A DNA stretch of 64,000 nt from Lingula anatina (GCF_001039355.2 NW_019773626.1:392430-456429), one strand, 5' to 3'. Shown: positions 24,537 to 38,359, counted from the stretch's first letter. Translations and numbers: made by a program. The notes: generated from the letters alone by a model not told the origin.

Positions 24537-27345
24537 TAAGACTGAAGAGGGAAATGATGGACACAGTGAATTTTCAAGATTATAAAAATATATACCATGA
24601 AACTGCTTTCACATCAGGGATTATACGATTTCGAGCATCATATTTAATTTGTCCTATTCTTTTGATAGGTATGCCATATTAAGTCGGTTTAGATGAAGGA
24701 GACATAAATACAAGACGAAAAACCGCAGCACCTCTGGCTTGTCTCTACTTGTCTATCCCACTCCTTGATACGTCAAGGGGACAGTGACGGTGAACAGACA
24801 AAGCTCGGAGAAGGACACATAACGACTGAATAAATGTTGAACCAACATCCATTTTTTGGAAATTTAGATTCTTAAAGAAAAACCAGAATTTAATTGGTGC
24901 AATTATCTTAACCGAAGCCTCTTGAGGTATGTTTTAGTTCAATGATGTTCGTAAAAGGTGTTTGGAGCTCTAGAGCATTCACTGCTTTTGTGACCGCCAT
25001 GCACTAAGTATTATTTGCATTTTGTTTTTTTTTTACTGAAAACATCTTAGGTATGGGTAACACCAGCTGAACCTGTTTTGGGCCACTGCTTTTCCACAAA
25101 AGTACTGTGTTGGAACTTGTTACGGGTTGTCTTGCCGCGATGTATTATTTGTGAGGGTTTTAAAAAAATAGGATATGCAAGGTAGTAGCAAAGATTTTTT
25201 CTTTTTCATAATTATGGCCTACGAGGCGTAAAATTACAAATAATCGAACTCGGAGAAGACAAAATTTATGGTATATGAATTCCATGCATGTAACCTTTTT
25301 AATTTAAAAAATATAAAGTTATCATGGTATATGCACAACCCTGAGTCAGACAGGCAGACACACAGACAGAGAGATAAACAGGCCAACAGAAGTACAGTCG
25401 CAATTATCGACGGACAAACAGATGAACAGTAAAAGCGAAGACCCACTGTAGGATCTGAAGTTTTTTGAAAAACTGGTGTAGATGTGCGCATGCGCCAGAG
25501 TGAATGATTCAAACGTTTAGTTTTGGACATTAGGTATTTGTAAAAAGCTTGTGTGGGACATATTTTTCTTTTTTCTTTGTTTGATTTTCCTTATAAATAT
25601 TTTTGTATTTTCGTGTCGTGCTTGCATCCTATCATTTTTTTTAAATGGCTGAGGATTTTAACATAAGAAATAATTCAAAAGAAAAGTGATACTTGTAAAT
25701 ATTTTAGTCTCATTTCTGTCTGCAAAATGTAAAAGATATCTTGAACTTTGGACACGATTAAATGAAACAAAATTTTTAATCGCTGAACCCCCGCAAAGAA
25801 ATGCCAATTTCAGTTCAAAACGACAATAGCTTGCAGAACATGAATTGCTAGTTCCTTCTTCCATCATGTTTATGGCCCAAACCTTAAAATTCTATAGTGT
25901 AGATAATGTTGTGATTTTCAGAACTCCCTGCTACTGTATGCATTATGATATATAGTTTTCTGACTCATGTATATATTTTTTCTCCTTAACACCGGGCGTT
26001 GAATGTAGGTATTTCATTTGACTGAACATGTAAAGACACATGTAAATGCGTTAAACGAAATAAAATTCATGCATCACCTTGTTCCATGTCTTATATCATG
26101 CCCGAAAAAGCGTTCTCACCTGCAGTTGTCACCATAATGATTTTTTGTACTGTACGAATTGTCTACTGTACGAAGTTTACTGTACGAATTGTCATTGTCA
26201 TATAATTACTTCTGTTATTCTAATATCATAAAAAATCTTATAAAATCAACGATGCAGTGACTTGTTCATTGGAGATTTGACAATTAACAATTTCAAGGTG
26301 ACAGCATAACTGGCTATATACCCTGTAACCACTCCCAGGCCCTGATCAGCACTTGGTTTCGGCCTTACTTGCATCGGCCTTTTTGCTGAGCGCGGTGATA
26401 ACTCTTGGTTTAGTCGAGAATCTGGGATAGGCCAGTTTATTTTCTTGATAATCAACCATATTGCATACACAAAACAGTTGACTTCGATTTTCAGGTTTAT
26501 TGCTGTTTTACATTTGAATCTGTGATTGTGCATACATGTAAAGTTACAATAAGTTTTAAGCGGAAGAGGGGGCACTCATATTTGAAAAAAAACTAGGGTG
26601 GATGTTAAATGCAAAATGGTGCCTACACCCGGTATAAAGGTCCTACGTTTTTGTCTTGGTGTATTCCAGCAATTGTTGATATCTCTGATTTTCATCTTTC
26701 TTACTCAATATTTTTGTAACCAACAATCAAGATTCGGTATATAGACCCACACAAAGTAAATAGGAATAAAACATAGAATTGTCATTGTCAGATTGCCAAT
26801 TCTCTTGGATACATGTACGAGCAGTTGTCTGTTTAAGTTTCAAGTGAAAGCAGAATGTATTATTTCTTAAATAGCAAACTTCTATCGTTATATTTGCCTC
26901 GCATTCATGTCCTGGGCAGCGGCATGTCATCAATCGGTGCACAGTGCAGGTCTGCAAAGAACGGGCCCGGGCTTAGTCGCATCAAGTATTATTCAAAATC
27001 ACTCTAACCCTTTATATAAATTTAATTGACGAAATACTAGAAGGTAAGCAATGAGTACTTAAACCATCATTACCAGTCAAATTCCTCTCGGTGTCGACTA
27101 ACGTAATGAATTACTGTTTGTTTTGGGCAAGGCTTGGGTATATTACCCAGTACGTGTCTCAATGTAGGAAAAGGCACAATTTATAAATGTCCCAGTGTTT
27201 ACTTTTACATTTTAAGTGTTGCCGACAAGATGATATAAACCATTTCGTTGCCTAGTGTATTTCTGGAATACACTGTTGCCATACTTGATAGATAAACGAA
27301 GGTGTCGCTGCGTTCGTTTCTAGCATTATGCAGTTATTCTTTGAA

Positions 27346-27992
27346 TCACTCGTCGTCGATACCATATTCGATGTCTTGTTCATTTGATGCCACCACTGCT
27401 CTCTTCATAGTTCTTTTCTCATCTTCATTTCCAATCTTAAAAAAAAAAAAAAAAAAAAACATCGTGTAATACGCCCTAGTATATGTTCGATCATGCTGTC
27501 TTTTTACTTCACGACAGAGAATGCAGAGTTTCACAAATTTCTAAAAAGTATGCATTACAAATGTGTTTCACTAGATAATCTGATAGAAAACATTCCAGCA
27601 AATAACCACGTTTTTTTTCGAAAAAGTCTGAAATATTTCAATTTTGAGTGAAAGATATGCATAATATTCCATACGCACCGAGTCATATTTGATTTGGCGA
27701 ATTTTACCAGTATGTCCTCTTCTTCTTGCAGCTACGGATTTAAGGAAAAAACGCAAAACATCATTTCACAATTAAATATATATTTCCTGTTTGTCATTTA
27801 GTCCATCTGTCTGTCTGTTTGTTACATTACAAATGAGTTTCACTAAAACAAAAGTTTCTACAACACCGTATATATTGTGTTTCTTTCACTGGATGACATG
27901 GTGTTTCATTTCAACTTACCTTCCGAATCCGTGGACAAACAGACCATCAGTATTACCACTAAGAAGATTGCTACCAACCTGGTGTTCTTCAT
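27346..27992 (-). CDS. Secreted Arg-rich/acidic peptide precursor, copy C (71 aa)
   Basis: Exons: 27992-27920 (signal peptide MKNTRLVAIFLVV...STDSE), 27731-27679 (AARRRGHTGKIRQIKYDS) and 27435-27346 (acidic tail, IGNEDEKRTMKRA...GIDDE). Two KR pairs are present in exon 3. TATA-like ttttata on the plus strand lies at about 28050-28056. The exon 3 acceptor follows a run of T on the minus strand (the A run at about 27437-27459). Copy C is the closest relative of pseudogene G, and their flanking blocks (27.4-30.4 and 40.6-43.6 kb) are collinear. Confidence 0.8.
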
Positions 27993-28403
27993 CTTGAGGA
28001 TAACGCTGCTTTAAAAGTAAACTGGGTGACAACGGTCCCTTTCCTGGTCTTTTATATTGAGTTTGGCGCAACATACCGTAAAGGCGAAAAACGATTTCCT
28101 TTATATTTTCCTAAAAGTGATGATGAACTGTGATGCAAAATTTTAGAATAAATAAATATTAGAATAAATATTGTATGTGTATCTTGTGTTATTCATATAA
28201 GTATATTAGTATAAAACAAAGAATAGAATAATTTGTTTGTCGCGCAAAAAGTCTGGTCACTGGGGTAAAATCGTCAATGTTATCTTATACGCAATTGCCA
28301 TTGGGGTAATTTAAGCCCGATCCATCGCGCTACGTTTGAACTAGAAAGTCCTCTGCATTATATTAACTGTACCAATTTTTCCAAAAGTCACCTCACAGGT
28401 TAA

Positions 28404-28428
28404 CTGTCCTTGGCCCCGATCACGTGCA
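28404..28428 (-). promoter_or_regulatory. Conserved upstream CACGTG block, copy C
   Basis: Plus-strand ctgtccttggcccc then gatcacgtgca, 412 bases upstream of the start codon. Confidence 0.5.
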
Positions 28429-29066
28429 CCCGTGCAAGTACACGCCAATACACCAGTACGAAACGACAACCAAACGCCTCCTTACAGAGTATTGAGTTAG
28501 TTATCTTTATGCCAACCCTAAAATGCCAGTGAAATTTTAAAAAGTGCCATTTTAATTGTTATCTCCTACTGCATGTTGGCTATATATAATTTTCTCACAT
28601 CTGTAAATTTTGATTTTTTCCTTCATCCCCTGACGTTGAAATGATGTTTTGGATGACTTCAGCTGTAAAGTTCGTACAACACCTTGTGTCATGCATTATG
28701 GTTGTTAAAGACATGCCAGATGTAACCTTGTGGCCTGCAGCTGTCACCGTTATAATCACCATATTTTACTTCGTATTGTATGTATTGTCACCGGCTTCGT
28801 TTCTGATGTGAAGCGTGTTAAATAATCTGACACTGCAATTTTTTTCACAATTCCCTGCTGACGTTTATAATGCTGGCATCAATTTTTCTGATTTTTTTGT
28901 GTTGCTTTTACCTCCTAATCCCCTGAAGCAAAAGGAACGTTTTGCATGGATACGCTTGTAAAGACACATCATTTCATGTGACACCTTGTGTCATATTACA
29001 TTCATTAACGACATTCCAGAGGTAACCTGGTGTCCTCCATTACCACCATAATACTGGGTGGAATTA

Positions 29067-29254
29067 GAACGCATCCAGAACAGCGGACTAACAGATCCGC
29101 GGATCAACTATGGCGACCGGTTTAAAAGCTTGCCGCTTACTGATTAGACACGTTTATAAGAATAAATTCCCCGCGGGGATTACACAGCGAGCATTTAAGT
29201 TGGTCGGCCATATTTGATCCGAGGATCCTTTAGTCCGCTGTTCTAAATGCGCTC
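29067..29254. mobile_element. 188-bp hairpin MITE with TTA duplication (copy 1)
   Basis: About 50-bp inverted ends (agaacagcggactaa... and its inverse ...ttagtccgctgttct) are flanked by TTA at 29064-29066 and 29255-29257. PIF/Harbinger-like by target duplication. The copy at 42294-42481 is at the equivalent position of the duplicated block, so it was copied with the block rather than inserted anew. Confidence 0.8.
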
Positions 29255-30353
29255 TTAGTGGACTTAATATGTTGTAATTGTCTTTGGCACAGGCTACATT
29301 TTAATATTTATTTCTTCCAACTTCCATTAGACTTTTAAGTTTTAAAAAACAATTAATTGCAATAATTGGCTGTTACCATTCCCATACCCTCTGCAGTTTA
29401 TTGGTGTTTAAGTAGATGTTGTAGGAGTGCAGTTTATTTTCTTGAAAATCACTCAAAATTATATATATTGACTGCAATATGCGATATCTAAGATTTATTT
29501 CTGTTTTACATTGAATTTCGTGATTGTGTATAGTTACGGTTAGTATGACATTACACAGAAGAGTGGCAGTCATATTTGAAAGAAATAAAAACGAGGTGGG
29601 CGTTAAAAATGTAAGATATGGCAACAGCGTGGTTAAAAAGGCTATGCTTTTGTCTTTTCTTGGTGTATCCCAATAATCTTTGGTATCTTTAATCTGTATC
29701 TTTCTAACCCAGTATTTTTCTAACCAACAATTACGAGTCGGGATGCATGTCCTCATACCGCGTATAACACCAAGACAGTGGGTATAAAATAAAAAAGGAC
29801 TCTCAATTCTCAAAGACACAAGTACAAGCAAGTTGTCTATTTATTATACCTAAGAAAGCAAAAGTTATTTCCTTTAAAGCACAGTACCACTTGTATTGTC
29901 ATATTTGCCTCACATACATGTCCAGACTGAGCGACAGCAAGTAACCAAACAGCGCACAGTGCCATGCGGTTCTACACGGAACAGGGTTTAGTCTCTTCAA
30001 CTGATTATTTAGAATCAACCCCACCTTTTTCTTCCTCGAATTGATCAGTTTTTACATTATCAGATAAGCAGCATTTACTTTAATAATCACTGCAAGTATA
30101 AATCTCCCGATGGCGACTAAAGTTCAGGATTGCTGGCTAGTTTGTCGTAGCCAACGCTTACGTATATTTTCAATATATGACTGAAGGTAAACGCTAAGTT
30201 TCTAAATATAAAATGTTAGTGTTTGTGCACTGAACCCTAATAGATATTATATATTAAGTTGCCTACTACATTTCCGGCATAAATTGCGGGCACGGTTGAT
30301 AGGTGTTGTTGCATTCGTCTCGAGCGGTATGTACGGTAGCAGGTGTTTGTAAA

Positions 30354-31157
30354 TCACTCCCCGTCGATACCAAGTTCTTTATCCTGTTCATCTGATTCCT
30401 CCGCAGCCCTCTTCATGATTCTCTTCAAATCGTTGTCATCGTCAATCTACACAAAATCAAAAATTGAATTCAACACAAAAATTCAATGTGCTATTCGCCC
30501 TTGTTCATATGTCATAGAGAACAATATATTCAATATTTGGAAGCAATCTTTACTTCACGACAGAGAATACGGAATGTTAAATATTTCCAAAATGTTATGT
30601 GCCACATAATCTGATGAAAGCATTCGAGGTAATGTCCATCATTATCAAAATCATCATTATTATCAAAAGTTCTGATATTAGATTGTTTCAGTTTTGATGA
30701 ATATCTTAAGCTGTGAAATGTAAATAAGCATAATTCTGTTAGTTAAAGTAAGTTGCTTAACCTAGTTCATACGCACCGAGTCATATTGAATTGGGTGAAT
30801 TTTACCATTTGCTCTTCTTCTTAATGTTGAAACTTTGAGATTAAAAAAGAAACACAAAGTATAATTTCAAAAGAAAATATGCTTCTCTGTTTATCATTTT
30901 GTCTATCTGTCTGTCTACTTATTACATTGCAAATGCACTGTCTGTTGTTTAATATTGAAAAGCCATCCAATGTGCCATAAATGTAATCATAATATGTGCT
31001 TGTAAAATTCTAAAACAACTATGTTATATGCTTTCACACCCGTTTTGCATGGCATGATGGTTAAATACATGTGCAACTTACCGGCTTCCGAATCCGTGGA
31101 CAAACTGACTACCAGTAGCAGCACTAAGAGGATTGCGACCAACGTTTTGTTGTTCAT
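30354..31157 (-). CDS. Secreted Arg-rich/acidic peptide precursor, copy D (74 aa)
   Basis: Exons: 31157-31082 (signal peptide MNNKTLVAILLVL...DSEA), 30832-30777 (VSTLRRRANGKIHPIQYDS) and 30446-30354 (IDDDNDLKRIMKRAAEES then DEQDKELGIDGE). Exon 2 must start at 30832: the AG dinucleotides closer to the arginine codons would break the frame. The longest acidic tail of the array, with two KR pairs. TATA-like ttttata on the plus strand is at 31231-31237, about 75 bases before the start codon. Confidence 0.8.
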
Positions 31158-31199
31158 TTTGAGAAGGTCGGTATGTACGTATAACGCTGTTTTAAAGTG

Positions 31200-33890
31200 T
31201 ACTGGGTGGCAACACCCGCCTTTCCCCGTCTTTTATATTTCGATGGACGCAACGTACCGTAAAAGAGACTTCTATTTTATTTGTATCCTACTTAAAATTA
31301 ATCATTTATGATGCAGCGAACTTTGTCTATGCGTTATTAGTAAAAAATATTGTCCTTTTTAATACACAAGTTGCACATACAACTTGGGTCACTGATACAT
31401 GTTAAAAAAAAACTGAAGTAGATTGTATTGAGTTTTTGCGAAAAAAAAGGCCTCTGATTACTACTGTAAAATCGCGTTTTCACCTCTTGCGCCCGTGAAA
31501 AAATTTGACCCCGTTTCCCTGCGCTGGGTTTTTAAATCACCTGCCTTTTCTTATTATAATTTTCCCCAATAATGTCATCTTACAAGTACACTGTCCTTGG
31601 CCACGTTCAAGTGCAATAAACAAGAGTAAAACGCTTGGAACGCTTGGACTTGAGCTGCTTCCAACATGCATTAGCTGAGCCTGCCCCGTTATTTGTGTTT
31701 TTCCACTTGGTGCTATTACAATAACTTGTATTACACAGGAAATGGTTTCGATATTTTTCTCATATTTCCTTTTCTGTATTACATGTGTAGTGATAATCCC
31801 TGATGCTGGTGTTAAGCAGCCCATGCAGGCACATCCAACGGTACATAAAGTCTGTAACAGGTATAAGGACATTTATGTAGTTATTCAAAAATATTCCGTC
31901 ACCAATTGACACTTAATCAGTGAACATTTAAAGTGACGATGGATTCTTTTACTTGTTCTAAGTGAATTTACATATTTCGGATCAAAACAATACAGATATG
32001 TTGTCTAATAATACAACATTCCGAGGAGGAGATTTATTTCATTATATGTATCATCAAATTGGTTGCTAAATAGCAGAGAAATAGCTATTACGTGCTAGTA
32101 AGACTGAATGATCATGTGATACCTATTAGACTGGCTAGTAAATATTGTCCACATTTGTATGGTAAATATAAACCATTTGTCATATCTGCACGGCAAAACA
32201 CCATAATTGGTGAATATGGAAAAGGATGGAATCAGTTTAAGTTTAATAACTGACAGAAAAGAGAAAAGATAAAACTGTGTTCACACCGGGGATGTACATG
32301 TATATGGAGCGACTCAATTGATTTTTTCAGTGCAGGTGTGCAGTCAGAAGTGGTTAGGCTCTTCAAATTGAAACTGAAACACATTTGTCCTGTCTCTGCT
32401 CTTAACGTCAACTCCAGGGTACATAAGGGGGCAGTGACGGCGAAAAGACAAAGCTAAGAGGACACTAAATGTCTTAATAAGTTGAATCAGCATACATTTT
32501 TTTTAAATTTAGATTCTTAAAGAAAACCAGAAAGTAGAATAATTTTGTTCACCATCTCCCTTCGTGAATCTTTTAGCACAATGTTGTTTGTAAAAAAAAT
32601 ATTTGGAAACTCTAGAACATGTTAATAGTTTTTGCTACCACCTTGCACGGAGTGATCTTATTTATTTTATTTCAGTCCAAACTCTGATGGCTGTAACCTC
32701 GACACTATAATGCAGCCTTGCACCTTGAATAATCCTACCTCTAGGGATTTATTTATACACATTTGTCCCACCCCAGTTGAACCAGTTATGGGCCACTGCT
32801 TGTACATAGAAGTTCTCTATTTGTTATGCCAGCCTCTGATAGGTGCAACCTCGACGAGAAATTCGACCCCTCTGTCCTGCCTCTACAGGTCACGCCCACT
32901 GCTGGGTACATCACGTGACCAGTTGCACTGCATTAACGGCAAAAAATCAGCGGACACATAAAGATTAAAAAAAGTTGCGGTTAGTATGACATTACACAGA
33001 AGAGGGGTGCTCATATTTGAAAGAAATAAAAACAAGGTGGGCGTAAAGATGTATATATGGCAACCACGTGGTTAAAAAAAGCTTTGTTTTTGTCTTTTCT
33101 TGGTGTATCCGACCAATTTTTGATATATCCTATCTGCATCTTTCTAACTCAATATTTTGCTGACCAACAACCATCAGTCGGGATACAGACGCCGCGTATA
33201 ACACCAATAGAGTGGGTATAAAGCACAGAAGAGTCGCAATTCTTATAGACACATGTATAAGCATGTTATCTGTTTATTTTCCTTAAGAAAACACGTGTTA
33301 TTTCCATTAAAGCACAGAGGCACGTATATTGTTATTTTGGCCTCACATACATGTCCAGGCTGACTGACAGCAAGTAACCAATCAGCGCACAGTGCCATGC
33401 TGTTCTACACGGAACAGGGTTTAGTCTCTTTCAATTATTATTTGAAATCAAACTCATCTTTTTCTTCCGTTAATTGATCGATAACATTATTAGATAAGCA
33501 GCATTTACTTCAATAATAACTACAAGTATCCAGGTGGCGACTAAAGTTCAGGATTGCTGGCTAGTTTGTCGTAGCCAAGGCTTACGTATATTTCCAGTAT
33601 ATGACTGAAGGTGAAAGCTAAGTTTCTAAATGTTAAAGTTTCAATGTTAGTATTTGTGCATTGAAGCCCAATTGATATTATTTATTAAGTTGCCTACTAC
33701 ATCTCTGGCATTAATTGCTGACACGATTAATAGATCAGCGAAGGTGTCGTTGGGTTCGTCTGCAGCGGTTTGTACGTTTCAGGTGTTTGTAAATCACTCC
33801 CAGTCGATACCAAGTTCTTTATCCTGTTCATCTGATTCCTCCGCAGCCCTCTTAACGATTCTCTTCAAATCTTCATTGCCAATCTACAAA
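31200..33890 (-). repeat. Recent tandem duplicate, first copy (second at about 34610-37240)
   Basis: From the promoter of copy D into exon 3 of copy E, this stretch is nearly identical to the stretch from the promoter of E into exon 3 of F, at an offset of about 3.34-3.4 kb. Long open frames inside it, such as 32710-32961 and 36048-36299, or 31537-31872 and 34944-35318 on the minus strand, look alike only because the duplication is young. The second copy lost about 70 bases near 35760. Confidence 0.8.
31591..31615 (-). promoter_or_regulatory. Conserved upstream block, copy D (CAAGTG variant)
   Basis: Plus-strand ctgtccttggccacg then ttcaagtgca. The CACGTG core is changed to CAAGTG, shared with copy E. 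Confidence 0.45.
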
Positions 33891-34568
33891 AAGATTCAAC
33901 GTGCTATATGCCCTTGAACCTGTTATACAGATCAATATATTTAATTTTGGGAAGACACCTCTACTTTATCACAGAGAATACAGAATATCACACATTTCTA
34001 AAGAGTGACCTGCCGGATACCCTGATGAAAAACATGAGAGCTTATACCCCTTTTTATCAAAATGGTCTGATATTAAATTGTTTCAGTTTAGAGTGATTTT
34101 TTAAGTGATTTCTAAAGTATAAAATGTATATAGGCATGCGGGTAATAATAAAAAATACATGTAAGATGCTTAACTTAGTTCATACGCACCGAATCATCTT
34201 CAATTGGGCGAATTTTGGCAGTTGCTCTCCTTCTTTTTACAAAAGCTTATGGGTTAAAAGAAAAAATACAAATTATCATTTTAAAAGAAAATCTGTTTTC
34301 CTGTTTATCATTTCGTCTAGCTGTTCGTCTGCTTGTTACTTTGCAAATGCGGCCCATTTTCTGTTATTTCATATTGGAAAGCCATCCAATGGGTCACGAA
34401 TAATCATAACATGTGCTTGTAAAATTTTAAAACAACTGTGTTATATTCTTTTACTCTCGTTTTTGATGACACTCTGTTTCATTTTAGCTTACCGGCTTCC
34501 GAATTCGTGGAAAAACAGACCACCAGTAGCACCACTAAGAGGATTGCAACCAACTTGGTGTTGTTCAT
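33794..34568 (-). CDS. Secreted Arg-rich/acidic peptide precursor, copy E (73 aa)
   Basis: Exons: 34568-34493 (signal peptide, with CFSTNSEA instead of CLSTDSEA), 34245-34190 (AFVKRRRATAKIRPIEDDS) and 33883-33794 (IGNEDLKRIVKRAAEES then DEQDKELGIDWE). Two KR pairs are present in exon 3. TATA-like ttttata is at 34641-34647. AATAAA on the minus strand (tttatt at 33681-33686) lies about 110 bases past the stop. The promoter is almost the same as copy D, but exon 2 differs strongly. Confidence 0.8.
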
Positions 34569-34997
34569 CTTGAGAAGGTCGGTATGTACGTATAGCGTCG
34601 TTTTAAAGTGGACTGGTAGACAACACCCCCTTTCCCCGTCTTTTATATTTCTATGGATGCAACGTACCGTAAAAGAGACTTTGGTTTTATTTGTATCCTA
34701 CTTAAAATTAATCATTTATGAGTCAACGAACTTTGTCTATGCGTTACTAGTAAAAAATATTGTCCTTTTAATACACAAGTTGCACATACAACTTGGGTCA
34801 CTGATACATGTTAAAAAAACTGAAGTAGATTGTATTGAGTTTTTGCGAAAAAAAAGGCCTCTGATAACTACTGTAAAATCGCGTTTTCACCTCTTGCGCC
34901 CGTGAGAAAATTTGACCCCGTTCCCCTGCGCTGGGTTTTTAAATCACCTGCCTTTTCTTATTATAATTTTCCCCAATAATGTCATCTTACAAGTACA

Positions 34998-35022
34998 CTG
35001 TCCTTGACCAAGTTCAAGTGCA
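34998..35022 (-). promoter_or_regulatory. Conserved upstream block, copy E (CAAGTG variant)
   Basis: Plus-strand ctgtccttgaccaag then ttcaagtgca, about 430 bases before the start codon. Confidence 0.45.
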
Positions 35023-37139
35023 ATAAACAAGAGTAAAACGCTTGGAACGCTTGGACTTGAGCTGCTTCCAATATGCATTAGCTGAGCCTGCCCCGTTATT
35101 TGTGTTTTTCCACTTGGTGCTATTACAATAACTTGTATTACACAGGAAATGGTTTCGATATTTTTCTCATATTTCCTTTTCTGTATTACATGTATAGTGA
35201 TAATCCCTGAATCTGGTGTTAAGCAGCCATGCAGGCATATCCACAAGAACATAAAGTTTGTAACAGGTATAAGTACATTAATATAGTTATTCAAGAATAT
35301 TCCGTCACCAATTGACACTTAATCAGTGATCATTTAAAGTGACGATGGATTCTTTTACTTGTTCTAAGTGAATTTACATATTTCGGATCAAAAGTATACA
35401 GCTATGTTGGCTAATAATACAATATTCCGAGGAGGAGATTTATTTCATATGTATCATCGTCGAGGTCAGTTGTTTTAGAACTGGTTGTATAGCAGCGAAA
35501 TAGTTATCACGTGCCAGAAAGATTGCAAGATCATGTGATACCTATTAGACTGGCTAGTAAATATTGTCCACATTTGTAAGGTAAATATAAACCATTTGTC
35601 ATATCAGCACGGCAAAACACCATGATTTGTGAATATGGGAAAGGATGGAATCAGTTTAAGTTTCATAACTGATAAAAAGAGAAAAGATATAACTGTGTTC
35701 ACACCGGGGATGTCTATGGACCCATTCAAGTGCTTCTTTTCACTGCAGGTATGCAGTCAAACTGGGACAGTGACAGTGAAAAGAAAAAGCTACGAGGACA
35801 CATATTGTCTTAATAAATATTGAATCAACATCATTTTTTTCGAAATTTAGATTCTTAAAGAAAACCAGAAATTAGTATGATTTTGTTTACTAACGCCCTT
35901 CGCGAATCTTTTAGCACAATGTTGTTTGTAAAAAAAATATTTGGAAACTCTAGAACAAGTTAATAGTTTTTGCTACCACCTTGCACGGAGTGATCTTATT
36001 TACTTTATTTCAGTCCAAACTCTGATGGCTGTAACCTCGACACTAAAATGCAGCCTTGCACCTTGAATAATCCTACCTCTAGGGATTTATCTATACACAT
36101 TTGTCCCACCCCAGTTGAACAAGTTATGGGCCACTGCTTGTACATAGAAGTTCTCTATTTGTTATGCCAGCCTCTGATAGGTGCAACCTCGACGAGAAAT
36201 TCGACCCCTCTGTCCTGCCTCTACAGGTCACGCCCACTGCTGGGTACATCACGTGACCAGTTGCACTGCATTAACGGCAAAAAATCAGCGGACACATAAA
36301 GATTTTAAAAAAGTTGCGGTTAGTATGACATTACACAGAAGAGGGGTGCTAATATTTGAAAGAAATAAAAACAAGGTGGCCGTTAAAATGTAAGATATGG
36401 CAACCACGTGGTTAAAAAGGCTTTGTTTTTGTCTTTTCTTGGTGTATCCGACCAATCTTTGATATCTCTTATCTGCATCTTTCCAACTCAATATTTTGCT
36501 GACCAACAACCACCAGTCGGGATACAGACGCCGCGTATAACACCAATAGAGTGGGTATTAAGCACAGAAGAGTGTCAATTCTTATAGACACATGTACAAG
36601 CATGTTATCTGTTTATTTTCCTTAAGAAAACACGTGTTATTTCCATTAAAGCACAGAGGCACGTATATTGTTATATTTGCCTCACATACATGTCCGGGCT
36701 GAGCGGCAGCAAGTTACCAAATAGCGCACAGTGCCTTGCGGTTCTAAAAGGAACGAAGTTTAGTCTCTTTCAATTATTATATGAAATCAAACCGATCTTT
36801 TTCTTCCGTTAATTGATCGATAACATTATTAGATAAGCAGCATTTACTTCAATAATAACTACAAGTATAAATCTCCAGGTGGCGATTAAAGTTCAGGATT
36901 GCTGGCTAGTTTGTCGTAGCCAAGGCTTACGTATATTTCCAGTATATGACTGAAGGTAAAAGCTAAGTTTCTAAATGTTAAAGTTTCAATGTTAGTGTTT
37001 GTGTATTGCAACCCAACTGATATTATTTATTAAGTTGCCTACTACATCTCTGGTATTAATTGCTGGCACGATTAATAGATCAGCGAAGGTGTCGTTGGGT
37101 TCGTCTTGAGCGGTTTGTACGGTAGCAGGTGTTTGTAAA

Positions 37140-37917
37140 TCACTCCCCGTCGATACCAAGTTCTTTATCCTGTTCGTCTGATCCCTCCGCAGCCCTCTTC
37201 AAGATCCTCTTCAAATCTTCATTGTCAATCTACAAAATGATTCAACGTGCTATATGCCCTTGTACGTGTTATACAGATCACTATATTTGATTTTGGGAAG
37301 ACATCTTTACTTCATCACAGAGAATACAGATTACTGCAGGTTTTTAAAGAGTAATCTGTTAATCTGATGAAAAACATGAGAGCTTATACCCGCGTTTTAT
37401 CAAAGTGGTCTGATATTAAATTGTTTCAGTTTTGAGTGATGCAAATATTAGTCTGTGAAATCTAGATACGCATAAATCTGTTAGTAAAATCAAATTGCTT
37501 AATTAATTAATTATTTAGTTCATACGCACCGAGTCAGATTCAATTGGGCGAATTTTACCATATCGTCGTCTTCTTCTTCCTAAACATTAAGGGTTAAAAA
37601 AGAAATACAAAATATCATTAAAAAATTGCTTTCCTCTTTATCATTTTATCTATCTGTCCATCTACATGTACTTATTACATTGCAAATCCACGACGGTATA
37701 CGATCCACTGTCTGTTGTTTAATATTGGAAAGCCATCCAATAGGCCACATGTATTAATAACGTGCGCTCGTACAATTTTTTAAAAAAAGTATGTCATATT
37801 CTTTCACTCTTTTTTGGATGACATGGTATTTCATTTCAGCTTACCTTCCGAATCCGTGGACAAACTGACCACCAGTAATACCATCAAGAGGATTGATACC
37901 AACTTGTTGTTGTTCAT
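37140..37917 (-). CDS. Secreted Arg-rich/acidic peptide precursor, copy F (70 aa)
   Basis: Exons: 37917-37845 (signal peptide MNNNKLVSILLMV...STDSE), 37579-37530 (GRRRRRYGKIRPIESDS) and 37229-37140 (IDNEDLKRILKRAAEGS then DEQDKELGIDGE). The basic exon starts with five consecutive arginines and is identical in copy H. TATA-like ttttata is at 37991-37997; AATAAA on the minus strand is at 37026-37031. Two KR pairs in exon 3 could release the N-terminal basic peptide. Confidence 0.82.
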
Positions 37918-38359
37918 CTTGAGGAACTCGGTATGTTCGTATAACGCTGTTTTAAAAGTGGACTGGGTGGCAACAACCCCTTTTCCCGTCTTTTATATTT
38001 CGATGGGCGCAACGAACCGTAAAAGAGAATGCTATTTTATTTGTATCCTACTTAAAATTAATCATTTATGAGTCAACGAACTTTGCTTATGCGTTATTAG
38101 TAAATAGATATTGTCCTAACACACAAATTGTACATACAACTTGGGTCAGTGATACATGTTAATACAAACTGAAGTAGAGTGATTTAAGAAAAAAGCCCCT
38201 GATTACTACTGTAAAATCCTGTTGTCACCTCTTGCGCCTGTGAGAAAATTTGACCCCGTTCCCCTGTGCTGGGTTTTTAAGTGACATACCTTTTCTCATT
38301 TTAAATCAGCTGTCTTTTCTGATTATAATTTTCCCCAATAAAGTCACCTTACAAGTACA

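Noticed and set aside
32710-32961. 83-codon open frame, almost identical at 36048-36299
   Set aside because: The conservation is explained by the recent unit duplication; the equivalent segments in older units (about 25.1 and 45.2 kb) are not open, and there is no start or splice context.
34944-35318. 124-codon minus-strand open frame with a relative at 31537-31872
   Set aside because: It lies in the duplicated promoter/spacer region; the counterpart in unit F (about 38.3-38.6 kb) is interrupted, so it is not under coding constraint.
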